A stretch of DNA of 64,000 nucleotides, taken from NCBI GenBank assembly GCA_027563935.2, contig CM050448.1, positions 126,337,690 to 126,401,689 on the forward strand, written 5' to 3'. The position numbers and the translations under genes are program-made. This stretch comes from Costus lasius. Lineage: Eukaryota > Streptophyta > Magnoliopsida > Zingiberales > Costaceae. Below are positions 1-11,775 of the stretch, piece by piece. The notes beneath the pieces are model-generated. The model saw nothing but the letters and a program-made list of their open reading frames with translations, had not been told where the DNA came from and made no database searches. Position 1 is the stretch's first letter. Each line of letters begins with the position of its first letter.

Positions 1-782
1 GTACATGAATATATATTCATGTACATATATATGAGGATATAGATAAGTATACATATACGTGAGTATATAGATATACATATGTACAAAGGAGCATATACAT
101 ATACATGAGTACCCAGGAGCATAGATATACAAGAGTATACACACGGATTTATATATACATGAATATATATAAATTAGAATTAGAATTTACACATGAGTAT
201 ATACACGCTTTAGTAGATATATACATGACTATATAGAAACTACAGTATATAGATACACGAGTATATATATTCATGTATATGTATCCTCATGTATTTATAT
301 GCTCATATAAATACATGAATATATATATATATATATATACACATAAGAATATATACATGAAAATACATATACTTGAGTATATAGTATATGTATACATGAG
401 TATTATAAGCATATATACATAAGGGTATATATACATGTGTGCGAGAGTATATATTTATGTACATATATAGACATATTAGTATATAAATAAGTATCCATCT
501 ACGTGTGTATATAGATATACATGTGTATACAAGAGCATATATATAAAAGAGTATACACATGGGTATATATATACATGAGTATATACATGCTTGAGTACAT
601 ATATACATAACTATATAGATACAAAAGTATATATATACATGAGTATATGGATAAATAACCATGTGTACATGTATATATACAAGAGTACAACAATACATGA
701 GTATATAGATAAATAACCATGTGTACATGTATGTAAACAAGAGTACAACAATACATGAATATATATATAAATGAGTATGTAG

Positions 783-1033
783 TAAGGTTTTTAAAACCAA
801 TCAAAACGGCCAGTTTTTTTGGTTCCGACCGGACCAAATGGTGAAGCAACAAAATCGAGCGATAGATGGAGAAGAAGGAGAGGAAGAAAGTAAGGAGTAG
901 CCATGGGCAGTCAATAACGAATACAAGATGGTTCCTCCTCTTCTTCATTCTTGTTTTTTTCTTCAGCTCATTATGGCTCCACCGGGTTTTTGTCCAATAC
1001 AACCGGCATGCACCGGTCGATTCCCGAACCTTA
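783..1033. mobile_element. hAT-type MITE, copy A
   Basis: A 251-bp non-minisatellite island starting TAAGGTTTTTAAAACC and ending CCCGAACCTTA. Flanking 8-mers GTATGTAG (775-782) and GCATGTAA (1034-1041) agree at 6 of 8 positions, which fits an old 8-bp target duplication. The interior is purine-rich (gagaagaaggagaggaag) followed by a CACCGGT-containing right side. It belongs to the family also seen at 14818, 16785, 17825, 43594 and 51043. It has no coding capacity, so it is non-autonomous. Confidence 0.7.
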
Positions 1034-2040
1034 GCATGTAATACATGCATAGTTACATGAGAATATATACAAGTGTATATACACATAAGGATATAAATAA
1101 GTATAGAGATACATGAGTACATAAACATGTGTATAAATACACAAAGTATATATATATATATATATACATGAAATTAAATGTACACGAGTATATACACATA
1201 TACAAGAGAATATATACACGAGTACAAACATACAGGAGTACATATAACCGTGAGAATATATTCTAGCATATATATGTGTAAACATGAGTATATATATACA
1301 CAAGTATATAGATGTTTATATATACATGAGTATATATTGATGAGTTCACGTGTAGATATATACATAAAGTATATAAAGGTGCGTACATATAAATGGGAGT
1401 ACATATTTGCATGAGTAAATATATCGTGTGTGTATTTCTATCTATCTATCTATATATATACACACACATGAGTATATACACAAACTAGAATATATACAAG
1501 AATATATATAAATACACAAATATATATAATGAGAATATTTTTACATTGGAATCATAAGCATATATACACATGGGTATATATACATGAGAATATAGACATT
1601 TGTACAACAATACATATTCAAGTATAAATACACGAGTATATACATGTATAGATAAATGAGTATATACGTACTCGTGTATATATACACATGATATATATAT
1701 ACATGAGTATTATAAGCATATATAAACATGGGTATATATACATGAGTATATCAATGTGGATATATACATTATATATAGATACCTCAGTATATAAATAAAT
1801 GAGCATATATAGATGTGTACACATACATAAATATATACATGAGTGCATAGATATATACAAATATGCGTGTGTATCGAGATATACATACACGTGTGCATAC
1901 ATCATCATACATATACATAAGTATATATATATATATATACAAATGGGTACATATACACGTGTTTATATATAAATGAGTATAGATACATGAATATATATAA
2001 ACGAGTATAAATACATATGAGTATATATATACAAAGGTAT

Positions 2041-2284
2041 ATACTGGTGTATACATAAGTATATGAGTATATAGTTAAATTAGTATATAAATACATGAGT
2101 ATATAAACATGTATATATATACATGACTACATATATACACAAGTATTTATATCTATTTATATACTGGTGTATATATACATAAGTATATGAGTATATAGTT
2201 AAATTAGTATATAAATACATGAGTATATAAACATGTATATATATACATGACTACATATATACACGAGTATTTATATCTATTTAT
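2041..2284. repeat. 120-bp tandem duplication inside the minisatellite
   Basis: The block starting ATACTGGTGTAT at 2041 is repeated starting at 2161. The copies are nearly identical apart from a 4-bp ATAT insertion and an acaag/acgag change. This is a recent unequal duplication laid over the older degenerate array. Confidence 0.85.
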
Positions 2285-2359
2285 ATCTATACAAGAGAAT
2301 ATATATAAATGCATATACATGAGTATACACGAGTAAATCCATGAGTAGATATACATTAG

Positions 2360-2390
<31 letters not shown>

Positions 2391-3374
2391 GACAATGTAT
2401 ATACTCGAGTATATTTGTACAAGAGCAGACATAAATGAGCATATATACATGTCTATATGTACATGAGTATATATTCATGTGTATATACAAATGACTATAT
2501 ATTAGTATGGAATCTATGGATAAATGAATATATATACATGAGACATAAACACGATTATAGATATGTTCACTGGTATATACATGTGTAGATAAACAAGTAT
2601 ATACATGAGTATACAAATAGATGAGTATATATATAAATATATGTATACGTATAAATATGTGTATATACATTGAGTCTATATATGCAGGAATATGCTTATA
2701 CATAAACATATAGGCATGTGTATATATACATAAGTACATACATGAGTATATACATGACAATATATATGAGTATGAGTACATGTGCACATATATACATGTG
2801 CATAAATACATGTGTACATATATACATGAGTATATATTCATGACTGTATATACATATGAGTATACATGAACATGCATATAGACGAGTATATATATGTGTA
2901 TAAATACACAAGTATATACATGTGTATATATAACAAGTACATATATACATGAGCATATAAATACCTGAGGATATATATAAGGCAGCATACATATAAATGA
3001 TCATATATCATTTATACACATGATCATATATATAGATGAGTACAATACATGAGTATATATACCCGACTATACATATACTTGAGTATATAGTATATGTATA
3101 CATGAGTAATATAAGCATATATACACAAGTATATATATACATGTGTACATGACTATATATTCATGTACACATACGCGAGTATATAGATATACATGTGTAT
3201 ACATGAGCATATATATCGGAGTACATATACATGTGTATATACACGTGTATGTATACATGTATATACATGTGCATACAGTGAGTATACATATACATGAGTA
3301 CATACATGCATATATATATATACATGAGTATAAATATATATGAAGTTTGTACCAAAGTATATATAAACATGAGT

Positions 3375-3432
3375 ATACATACATACATACATACATACAT
3401 ACATACATACATACATACATACATACATACAT
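3375..3432. repeat. (ACAT)n microsatellite
   Basis: About fourteen uninterrupted ACAT units lie within the minisatellite block. Confidence 0.95.
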
Positions 3433-4119
3433 GTGTCTACACATGAGTATTATGAGCATATATACACATGAGTACATACATTGAGTATTATAAGCATATA
3501 TAAACATGGGTATATATACATGAGAACATATGCATTTGCACAAGAGTATTTACACGAGTATATATATATAAATGTATATACATGAGTATACATGAGTATA
3601 TCAATGTGCATAAATACAATATTATATATATATATACATAAATGACCGTATATATACATGAGTATATATGTAGATGAGTACATAGTTTCATATTTTAATG
3701 AGCAAACATAAAAATGTGTATATTTAAATAAGCATATATACATGTCTATACATACATGAATATTCACACATACACATAAATATATATATATATATATATA
3801 GACACATACATTATAAGCATATACGTACTTGAATATATTCATGCGTATATTTAAATAAGCATATATACATGTCTATAGAAACATGAATATACACACATAC
3901 ATTATAAGCATACATAAACCAGGGTATATATACATATGTATAAGAGTGTATATTTATGTACACATTAGTATATAAATAAGCATACATACACGTGAGAATA
4001 TAGATATACATGTGTATTCAAGAGCATAAATATACATGAGTATAATATACATGAATATATAGAAATGAGTATTTATACATTGAGTATACACACGCAATAC
4101 ATATAAACATGACCATATT

Positions 4120-4290
4120 CAGTGGCAGAGCCACATGATTTGCCCACACTCATTTTCTTACAGTAACTAAAATGCATGTATATTTGTTATGTTATATGTA
4201 TAAAAATTATGATTTGCCCCCCACTAAAAAAATTTTGATCTTCATAATACTGCTCTCATATATCTATTGCCCCATATATCGGATCGTAGA
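4120..4290. mobile_element. hAT (Tip100-like) end remnant
   Basis: It starts CAGTGGCAGAGCCA, close to the CAGGGGCGGAGCCA type of terminal inverted repeat known from Tip100-like hAT elements. It then has the usual unique sequence, including a CCCCCCACTAAAAAAATTTT stretch, and fades back into the minisatellite. No matching right terminus is seen, so it is a truncated copy without coding capacity. The family assignment rests on recalled terminus similarity only. Confidence 0.5.
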
Positions 4291-4676
4291 TTATATAGAT
4301 GCCTGAGTATATAGATAAACGAGCATACATGCATGGGTATATATATATGTATGAGTATAGATACATGAGTATATATAAACATGAGTATATGTATACACAT
4401 TAATATTTTATATTTTTATATATATTTATATTATTTTTTTTATTATTTTTTTTAATTTTATTTTAGATTTTATATAGACACGAGTACATAAAGAAATGAG
4501 TATATAAATGAGAATATACAAGAGTATAAGCATATATAAGTATACATGTGTATCTATACACAGTATGTTATATATACATACTCGAGCATATATGCTCATG
4601 AGTATTTACATACATAAATATATATACACATGAGTATATATATACATACTCGAGCATATATGCTCATGAGTATTTA

Positions 4677-4769
4677 CATACATATATATATATACACATG
4701 AGTATATACATACATATATATATATACACATGAGTATATACATACATATATATATATACACATGAGTAT

Positions 4770-4785
<16 letters not shown>
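4677..4785. repeat. Short tandem repeats of about 32-34 bp
   Basis: Three to four near-identical units of the form CATACATATATATATATACA followed by CATGAGTATA occur in succession. They are a locally homogenised part of the minisatellite. Confidence 0.8.
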
Positions 4786-4808
<23 letters not shown>

Positions 4809-5011
4809 TATATATACACAAGACTACATATATATACACGAGAATATATTTACGAGTATATATACACATGAGTACATAAATACATGAGTATAAAGATAAG
4901 TGGGATATTACAATCCTAAGAATGTATAGATACAAGATTAAATATTCATGAGTATATACATGTGTATATACAAACATGAGTGTATAAATCCAAGAATGTA
5001 TAGATACATGA

Positions 5012-5045
<34 letters not shown>

Positions 5046-6274
5046 TGTCAGGCCCTAGATCAGTGGGCCTGGCCCAAGTCCAAACCCACGTGCTAGCCCA
5101 AGTAGCGGAACTCGTCCGCAATCCAAATTCGGCTGGTCAAAGGGCAAAGTTGACTCAAGCGACGGACGCATACACGACTCGACAGCTGCGGCATCTGCAC
5201 CGCAGCGTTCGGATGCGGAGACGACATCATCGTCTTCCTCGCGAAACACGGACGCGGGCGAGGCTTCGGACGGCTTTAGACGCGGGGACTTCGGCGGCGG
5301 CACGAGATCTTTGGGGCTGACGAGGTCTTCGGCAGAAGACCTGGACGCGAACGCGGCTAGGGCTGGAGACAGCGCGACATCCGCGGAGGCGGAAGACGTG
5401 GACGCATAGAGATGAAGGGAGCGGCGGCTCTATAAATCGTCCGACAGGGATGAGCCTCCGAGAGCAACACCAGCATCACCACTGAGAGCTTAGGGAAGCT
5501 TTGGGAAGGACTTTTCGGCGACTAGGGAGACGCCGACCAGCGTAGGTAGTGAGCGAGATCAGAGAGATTGTAACCGGCGACGGCGGTTGCCGGTGAGGGA
5601 GGGGAGTGGGTACCGGCGGCCAGGGGGGCCGACAGCTTGAGAGGAAAGGCTGTAAGTTTTCGATAAGGCGAATAAATGGATCTTTTCTCTCCTCCATTCG
5701 TTTCCCCTGCTTCTTCCGGCTTGCAGTGGCGTTCTCGGGTGATTCGGCGACATTCCGGCGACGGCCGACATCTAGGAGGTGCGGCGGCACTCCTGCCCTA
5801 CTAGTCTTCCTTTCCGGCGGATTCTCGGGTGCGGGCGGCACTCGGCAGAAAGGCGACACAAGCGGCGTCACGGAAGGAAGAAGACGACGAGCAACGCACG
5901 ATACAGTTTCAATTTTGACCGGGTCAAAATCAAAGCAGTTAATTGCAATTGAATTCGGGAAATCAATCGGCGGCTGACGCAAGACGAACGTCAGCAGTGA
6001 GATTTCAAATTTGGGGCTGACGTCAGCACCCGAATTATTTCAAGCGGTGATTTTGACCTGGGGCGTTGACCAGACGAGGTATTCTCTAATTAGGGTTTGA
6101 TTCCTAAATTAGGGTTAGGGTTTTTTGGCTTTTCCGATCGTGTTTTTAATTTCAGGATAAAAATTATGCAGGAAAGTTAGAATTTTCTATTTGGGGCAAT
6201 TTTGTGCTGAAAACCCTAGGGTCTCACGTTCGGTCTGGTGCTCCATCGGACCACCGTAAGGCCGGGGCGTGACA
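5046..6274 (+). mobile_element. Solo LTR, Ty3/gypsy type (1229 bp)
   Basis: A GC-rich island in the AT-rich array begins TGTCAGGCCC and ends GGGGCGTGACA. This gives the TG...CA termini and short inverted ends typical of plant gypsy LTRs of the TGTCACGCCC type. A TATA box (CTATAAAT, 5430-5437) in a GC-rich context lies about one third in, as expected at the U3/R boundary. Telomere-like AGGGTTAGGGTTTTTT occurs near 6108-6125. No internal domain or second LTR adjoins it, so it is a solo LTR. Flanking 5-mers TACAG and CACGA differ by three transitions, so a target duplication is not proven. Confidence 0.75.
5430..5437 (+). promoter_or_regulatory. LTR TATA box
   Basis: CTATAAAT in a GC-rich context inside the solo LTR; it is the presumed core promoter of the former retrotransposon. 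Confidence 0.5.
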
Positions 6275-6889
6275 CACGAAGTATGTAATGTGTCAATATA
6301 CACGAGTATGTATATACATCATTATAAATATATATCCGTATACATAAATCACTACATATATACATTATATATGTACGAGAATATATATATATATATTTGC
6401 ATATATAAATGAGTATATAAAGATGTCCATATGTACATGAGTATATATATACTCATACATATATACAGATTAGTAAGAGTACATACTCATAAGTACACGA
6501 CTTTATACTGATGTGTATACACATACTCTATATCTACAAAAGTATACATACACATGAGTATATATTCATGTGTGTGTGTATATATACACACACACACACA
6601 CGTACTACGTTGTTCGCTCGCGAACGTCCCATGCACCCAAACTCCGCTGCATGTGCATATACCAAGCGAAGTTAGGGCGTGGTCCAATCGCTCGCTCATA
6701 GACGCACTACGCCCATGCAATAGATGTGTCACGCACATTAGCCTCGCCCTCACGTACTCGAGCGCACAGGGCCACATGAACCTTTAATTTGTACCACCGC
6801 CTCTGCGCCTCCGCATATGAGAGTATATATATACGAATATATACTTGTATAGACAAATGAGTATACATGTGTGTGTCTATATATATACA

Positions 6890-7158
6890 TACATACATAT
6901 GTATGTACATACATACATACATGTATACATGTATATACATGTATATATGTATATGTATATACATGTATACATGTGTATATACATGTGTATATGTATATAC
7001 ATGTGTATATGTATATACATATACACATATACATGTGTATATGTATATACATGTATACATGTGTATATGTATATACATGTATACATGTGTATATGTATAT
7101 ACATGTATACATGTGTATATGTATATACATGTATACATGTGTATATGTATATACATGT

Positions 7159-7165
<7 letters not shown>
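6890..7165. repeat. Palindromic 26-bp tandem array (ACATGT/GTATAC)
   Basis: Units of the form CATGTGTATATGTATATACA followed by TGTATA repeat about five times from 7031 on, preceded by shorter variants. The units are close to self-complementary (ACATGT, TATATA, GTATAC palindromes). Long Tyr/Ile/Cys/His reading frames therefore open on both strands without being genes. Confidence 0.9.

Positions 7166-7216
<51 letters not shown>
7166..7216. repeat. (AT)n microsatellite
   Basis: An uninterrupted AT dinucleotide run of about 51 bp. A second, shorter run lies near 7297-7320, beside a repeated GTGAGTATAAAACTAATTGA segment. Confidence 0.95.
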
Positions 7217-7220
<4 letters not shown>

Positions 7221-7283
7221 GTGAGTATAAAACTAATTGAGTATAATTACATATATGTGTATATATGTGTATATATGTGTATA

Positions 7284-7320
<37 letters not shown>

Positions 7321-7393
7321 CTGTGAGTATAAAACTAATTGAGTATATATACATGAGTAATTACATGTGTATACGTACATGAGAATATGTATA

Positions 7394-9593
7394 TGTTATA
7401 ACCCAGATTTTGAAAAAAAAAAAATTAATTTATGTGTTTTTTTAGGAATTTTTTGGAATTTTTTTAAAGAGAAAATAACTTAGTTTTTATTAAAAAACAT
7501 AAGTTGCGTTCGCGGGGGCTCGAACCCGCGACACACCGTTAATTGTGGTTCAGCTGAACCACTAGGCTATCTTGCAGTTTGTTATTAAACCACATCATAT
7601 TAATCTTATTCGAGATTTTGGTTTATTTTAGGGTGACGAGTCGAATCGTCGTCTTCCCCATTTTTCGCAATGACTGGGTCGCCGCCACGCCCTCGCTATT
7701 TTTGGACGCGTATCGCATCTATTTAAGAGGGCTTCTGTTCGCCCTAGTATTTCGTCAAACCTAAAGGATCCTCGAGTCACAACGCGCCGTCAGGAGAAGG
7801 AAATCAGAGCTAGGAGTTCGCCGGAGTTGCAGCCGTTTTCACCTTCTGTGCAGCCAGCGACGACGATATCTCTATTCTGGGCTACGTTTCAGCTTCGTAG
7901 CAAGGTAAGATTGCTTCTCTGAAGTTTTGGGGAAGTTCGGTTTAGATTTAGATAGGTGATGAGGTGTCGACGGCGACGGCGCCACCGTCGATACCTGCGG
8001 TTGCTGCGATTGCTTCGAACGTGGGTCGAAAGCTCGCCGCGGTTGGTTGAGGAGCTTCCCGACGACGGCAGAAGTCTTCTGGTGAAATCTAGAGGCGAAC
8101 GGACGCTCGACGCGCCCTCAAGAGCTCACCGACACAAGCAGCAGACGCAAGTCCGGCCGCCTTGCACGGCGGCGATGGTGCGGCGCAGGCGAGCAGCCGG
8201 TTCGATCTGATTTCGAGTTTTGGGTTTGGTTTATTTGGAAATAAACCAGGCTCGTTGAGTTTGGAATTGATTTGAACCGGTTCAGCAGTTTGGACGGTTC
8301 AATTTTAATTTTGGCTCAGTTCTAGTTTTTGGACTAGTTCGACCCTAATTTGGTCGAATCTGGGCCAATTCAGATAGCCGTTGGAAAGCCTATGAAAATG
8401 CCTATCCAATGGTATCCTGTGTGTCCTTAGATGACTTGTATAATTTGGGCAATTTAGATTTTAAGTGTCGGTTTGGCTTGGTTCAGGTTGAATCTGACCG
8501 GTTCACTGCAATCCTGTGCGGTTCAGTCGGTTCTGTGTCCGGTTCACTAGATCCAAGGTTGGTTCCCTAGGTTTTGGGACGTTTTCTATTTGTTGGTGGT
8601 CTCTGTTTTCATGTTTGAATCTTAATTGATGAAGTTCTTGTACAAATTTGTATTTCAAAGTAGTTGAACCACTATTTGGCTTGCACTGTTTGGTAATCGA
8701 TTTTATTGACTCCAAGGTAAGACCTCAAACCAAATTTCTGTAAACAACTTTTGCTCATATTTATTTCAAAAGGTTAACATAGTCTTCTGTACAATGGCTT
8801 CTTATTTGTATTGGCTTATGTATTCTGCACAGTTGTTATATGACCTTGAGCATATACCCAGTTCCCTTCGAGGATAGTATCCACTTTGTGGATAGATTGG
8901 GATCCCAAATTAGCATGCATCGGGATTCGTGACATATGGTAGCGCGTGTGTTCACCATATAAGATGTGTGGTTCACCATCTTATATGCGTATTCAGGGGT
9001 GATGACCCCATAAGCCAGTAGGTATTACTCACAGTGGTTTTATCATTTTGATATCAATTTCTGTATTTTTTTCATCAGTATGGATTTTATCCACAGATAA
9101 CTCAGTTGAACCAGTTTATACAGTTGTACTACAGTTTTCATAATCAGTTATTAACCTCATATTCAATCTTGTTATACTGCTTTTATTATACTGCCTTTGT
9201 TCTTGTTCTTACTTATTGCCAGTTTTCCTCCTTTGGATCTTAGGGACTACCCTTTCTTCTGGGAAGAGGCTTGCTTAGCATTTATTTGCTAACCCATGGG
9301 GGATGTTGTGCAGTTGCAGTTCAGGAGTTAGATCGTCCGGCAAATCCCCGCAAGCACAGTTACGCTTGAAGTGCTTCAGGTGGCAAGAGAATCCACGAGA
9401 TAGTTGGTAGAGTTTAGTAGGTAGTTACTTTTATTATTCCTAAAAAGTTAAAAGTGTTAGCTAGTTGAAACAGTTGTACACCTTTTTGCTATTAGATATG
9501 TTTTCTTAGATTTGATTTAATAAAAAGATATATTTTCTCCTGCACTTCTTGGACTTAGATTAATTATCTTTAATTGCTTAAGGAGGTGTAACA
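7394..9593 (+). mobile_element. Solo LTR (2200 bp) with perfect 5-bp TSD
   Basis: It begins TGTTATAACCC and ends GGAGGTGTAACA, with TG...CA termini that are inverted relatives of each other. It is flanked by identical 5-mers GTATA at 7389-7393 and 9594-9598. A TATA-like box (CTATTTAAG, 7719-7727) in a GC-rich setting marks a promoter. The right third has a phrase (GCTTAGCATTTATTTGCTAA) reminiscent of plant gypsy LTRs. No internal gag-pol adjoins, so this is a solo LTR left by recombination between two LTRs after insertion into the minisatellite. It contains a tRNA-like segment at 7505-7576. Confidence 0.88.
7505..7576 (-). other. tRNA-like segment with A- and B-box motifs inside the LTR
   Basis: Read on the minus strand, this 72-nt stretch has TAGCCTAGTGG (A-box-like), then a perfect 18-bp palindrome GTGGTTCAGCTGAACCAC (7546-7563), then GGGTTCGAGCCCC (B-box-like) in a T-arm-like hairpin (CGCGGG...CCCGCG). 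No acceptor stem can be formed and the anticodon region is not normal, so it is not called a functional tRNA gene. Confidence 0.55.
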
Positions 9594-10204
9594 GTATACG
9601 AGTATATTTATACAAGAGTACACACATACAAGAGTACATATATCCGTGAGAATATATACTTGAGTATATAAGTATACATAAGTATATATATGCACAAAAG
9701 TATATGCATATATACTTGAGTATATAAGTATACATAAGTATATATATGCACAAAAGTATATATATGCATACAAGGGCATATATATATAGATAGATAGATA
9801 TGTGTATATATCAATGAGTATGTCCATGTATGTATATGTGAAGATATATACATCAGCATATATTCATGTACACATTAACTGAGTATATATACACATGGCT
9901 ATAAACATGTGTAGATAAATTAGTATATATATACGTTAATAAATAAATGAGTATATACATACGTAAGTATATCAGTATATGTATGTGTGAGTACATGTAT
10001 CCGAGTATATCTATGCATGAGTACATGTACACGAGTGTATATATACATAAATATTTACATGATTATATACACGAGTATACATACTTATGTACATATATAC
10101 ATGAGTATAAATACATGACTATATACACATATACACTTACATGTATGAATGATTATATACACATGACTATATATACATGAGTATTTATAAGATACCAGCA
10201 AATT
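9594..10204. repeat. Minisatellite array (third block)
   Basis: The TATATACATGAG-type repeats continue after the 2.2-kb solo LTR. A duplicated segment, ACTTGAGTATATAAGTATAC, occurs near 9657 and again near 9714. Confidence 0.85.
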
Positions 10205-10460
10205 TGTCACGCCCCTAACATATACGAACCCAATTAGGGTTAGCTATTTGGCCGCAGAGCATGACAATATAACCCACAAAACAGTATATCCCCAGTAAAA
10301 ACAGTATAATAAATCAACACTTAATAATTATTATGTTATAATCTAATCTTGTATAGATGTATGCTTCCACATATCCATATATATGCATGTACTCGCATAT
10401 CACCTAATATTGTTTACCCTAGTTATCATTTAACCATTTAATTATTCATTTATTATTGTC
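10205..10460 (-). mobile_element. LTR fragment, Ty3/gypsy type, antisense
   Basis: It starts TGTCACGCCCCTAACATATA. On the minus strand this is an LTR end finishing ...GGGGCGTGACA, like the end of the solo LTR at 5046-6274. Adjacent sequence (TTGGCCGCAGAGCATGACA) resembles the 3' portion of plant gypsy LTRs. The other boundary fades into AT-rich sequence and is approximate. Confidence 0.5.
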
Positions 10461-10890
10461 AATATCTAAATTTTACCCGGTATATATCTCGTGTAGATAT
10501 ATACTTATTTATATGCTCATGTGTGTATATATACAGACTCACACACACATATACATACATGCGGCATGTGTATATACTTCCTCCTTCGCTGCTAGAGCAT
10601 ATGGGCAGCTCGATTTTGTTCGATCACGTCTGTTATGAACCATAGCGTGCCAGTCCAAGCTTGGACTTGCTCAGCTCAGTGTCTTGGACTGGTACTTCGT
10701 ATATATACATGAGTATATACAAGAGTATATATATATATATATATACACACATGATTATTTATAGAGAGTACATATACATGTGTATATATATGTATATATA
10801 TACATTAGTATATATACCCATGAGTATACATGTATGCATAGATGTGTGTGTATATATATATATATATATACCAATATATACATGTATATA
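10461..10890. repeat. Minisatellite block with a small unique island
   Basis: Mostly TATATACATG repeats, with a unique GC-richer island at about 10570-10700. The island contains the perfect 16-bp palindrome AGTCCAAGCTTGGACT (10652-10667). No gene is seen. Confidence 0.7.
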
Positions 10891-11287
10891 TAAGTTGAAG
10901 GTTTGAGGCAAGGGAAAAAGAAAAACAATATTATTAGGTTATCCAGCAAAAGAGGGAAAACTTTAGCCTTAAATTCAAATCTAGTGATGGTCAACTGAAC
11001 CAATTTACACTTATTTCCTAAAACTCCAACACTTTCCCTTAAGTTGGAGCAAAACTATAAGCTGAACCCAACTTGTTACATTGAACACTCAAGCTTATTA
11101 CACTCAATGTAGTAGTAAACATGATCTTCAGATTGTATAAGGTGGACAAATCAACTTATTTAATATTACTTTATGATCAACTTCAATGTGCTTTTTTCTC
11201 CATGTAAACCAGTTTAACCAGAAAACTGGTTTACATGGTAATATAACAGATTGATTGCCACAATACATGTTCATTGGATTGTGTATG

Positions 11288-11775
11288 TAAAACCCAACTC
11301 TTGAACTCTTTTAACCACATCATTTCCCAAGTAGTCTATGTCATTGCTTTATATTTAGTTTCATAGTTGGATCGGGTTACAATAATCTATTTCTTACTCC
11401 TCTAAGTCACAAAGTTCCCTAGATATGTATAAAAACCAAATATAGATTTCCTATCATCAACAATTTTAAGATAGTTAGCATCTATATATACTTCAATTTT
11501 ATAATGTCTATTATTTTTTATATAAGTCCTTTAAAACCCAACTCTTGAACTCTTTTAACCACATCATTTCCCAAGTAGTCTATGTCATTGCTTTATATTT
11601 AGTTTCATAGTTGGATCGGGTTACAATAATCTATTTCTTACTCCTCTAAGTCACAAAGTTCCCTAGATATGTATAAAAACCAAATATAGATTTCCTATCA
11701 TCAACAATTTTAAGATAGTTAGCATCTATATATACTTCAATTTTATAATGTCTATTATTTTTTATATAAGTCCTT
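11288..11775. repeat. 244-bp apparently identical tandem duplication in the copia element
   Basis: The segment 11288-11531 (starting TAAAACCCAACTCTTGAAC) is repeated with no difference I can see at 11532-11775. It covers part of the RNase H-coding remnant. Confidence 0.92.

Larger units (their letters stand above)
1..5045. repeat. Degenerate AT-rich minisatellite array (first block)
   Basis: Nearly the whole stretch is made of variable units around TATATACATGAGTATA, with alternating ACATGAG, ACACGAG or ATGTGTA cores and runs of TATA. Reading frames here translate to Tyr/Ile/Cys/His-rich nonsense in several frames and on both strands, which is what a tandem repeat produces, so no gene is called. 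The array is interrupted by a MITE (783-1033), a hAT remnant (4120-4290) and an AT-rich tract near 4400-4480. The same repeat resumes after each inserted element downstream, so the array was once continuous to about 10.9 kb. Confidence 0.9.
6275..7393. repeat. Minisatellite array (second block)
   Basis: The TATATACATGAG-like repeats resume directly after the first solo LTR. A roughly 230-bp non-repetitive island (about 6598-6830, GC-richer, unrecognised) interrupts them. The block ends in a strongly palindromic sub-array and (AT)n runs. No gene is supported here. Confidence 0.85.

Noticed and set aside
866..1060. Short frame MEKKERKKVRSS...
   Set aside because: It lies inside MITE copy A and follows its purine-rich interior; similar frames appear in the other copies.
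3375..3432. CRISPR-like regular repetition
   Set aside because: It is a plain (ACAT)n microsatellite without spacers, in a plant genome.
303..5000. Many long frames on both strands translating to Tyr/Ile/Cys/His-rich proteins
   Set aside because: They come from the TATATACATGAG minisatellite, exist in several frames at once, and have no domain, splice structure or normal composition.
5046..5982. GC-rich frames suggesting a gene in the island
   Set aside because: The island has LTR termini and a TATA box; the frames overlap on both strands and match no family.
5041..6279. 5-bp target duplication of the first solo LTR (TACAG/CACGA)
   Set aside because: Only two of five bases match; the differences are all transitions but this is not proof.
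6707..7382. Overlapping frames of 117-171 codons on both strands
   Set aside because: Produced by the palindromic 26-bp array and (AT)n runs; not coding.
7505..7576. Functional tRNA gene
   Set aside because: No acceptor stem or normal anticodon loop can be formed; it sits inside an LTR.
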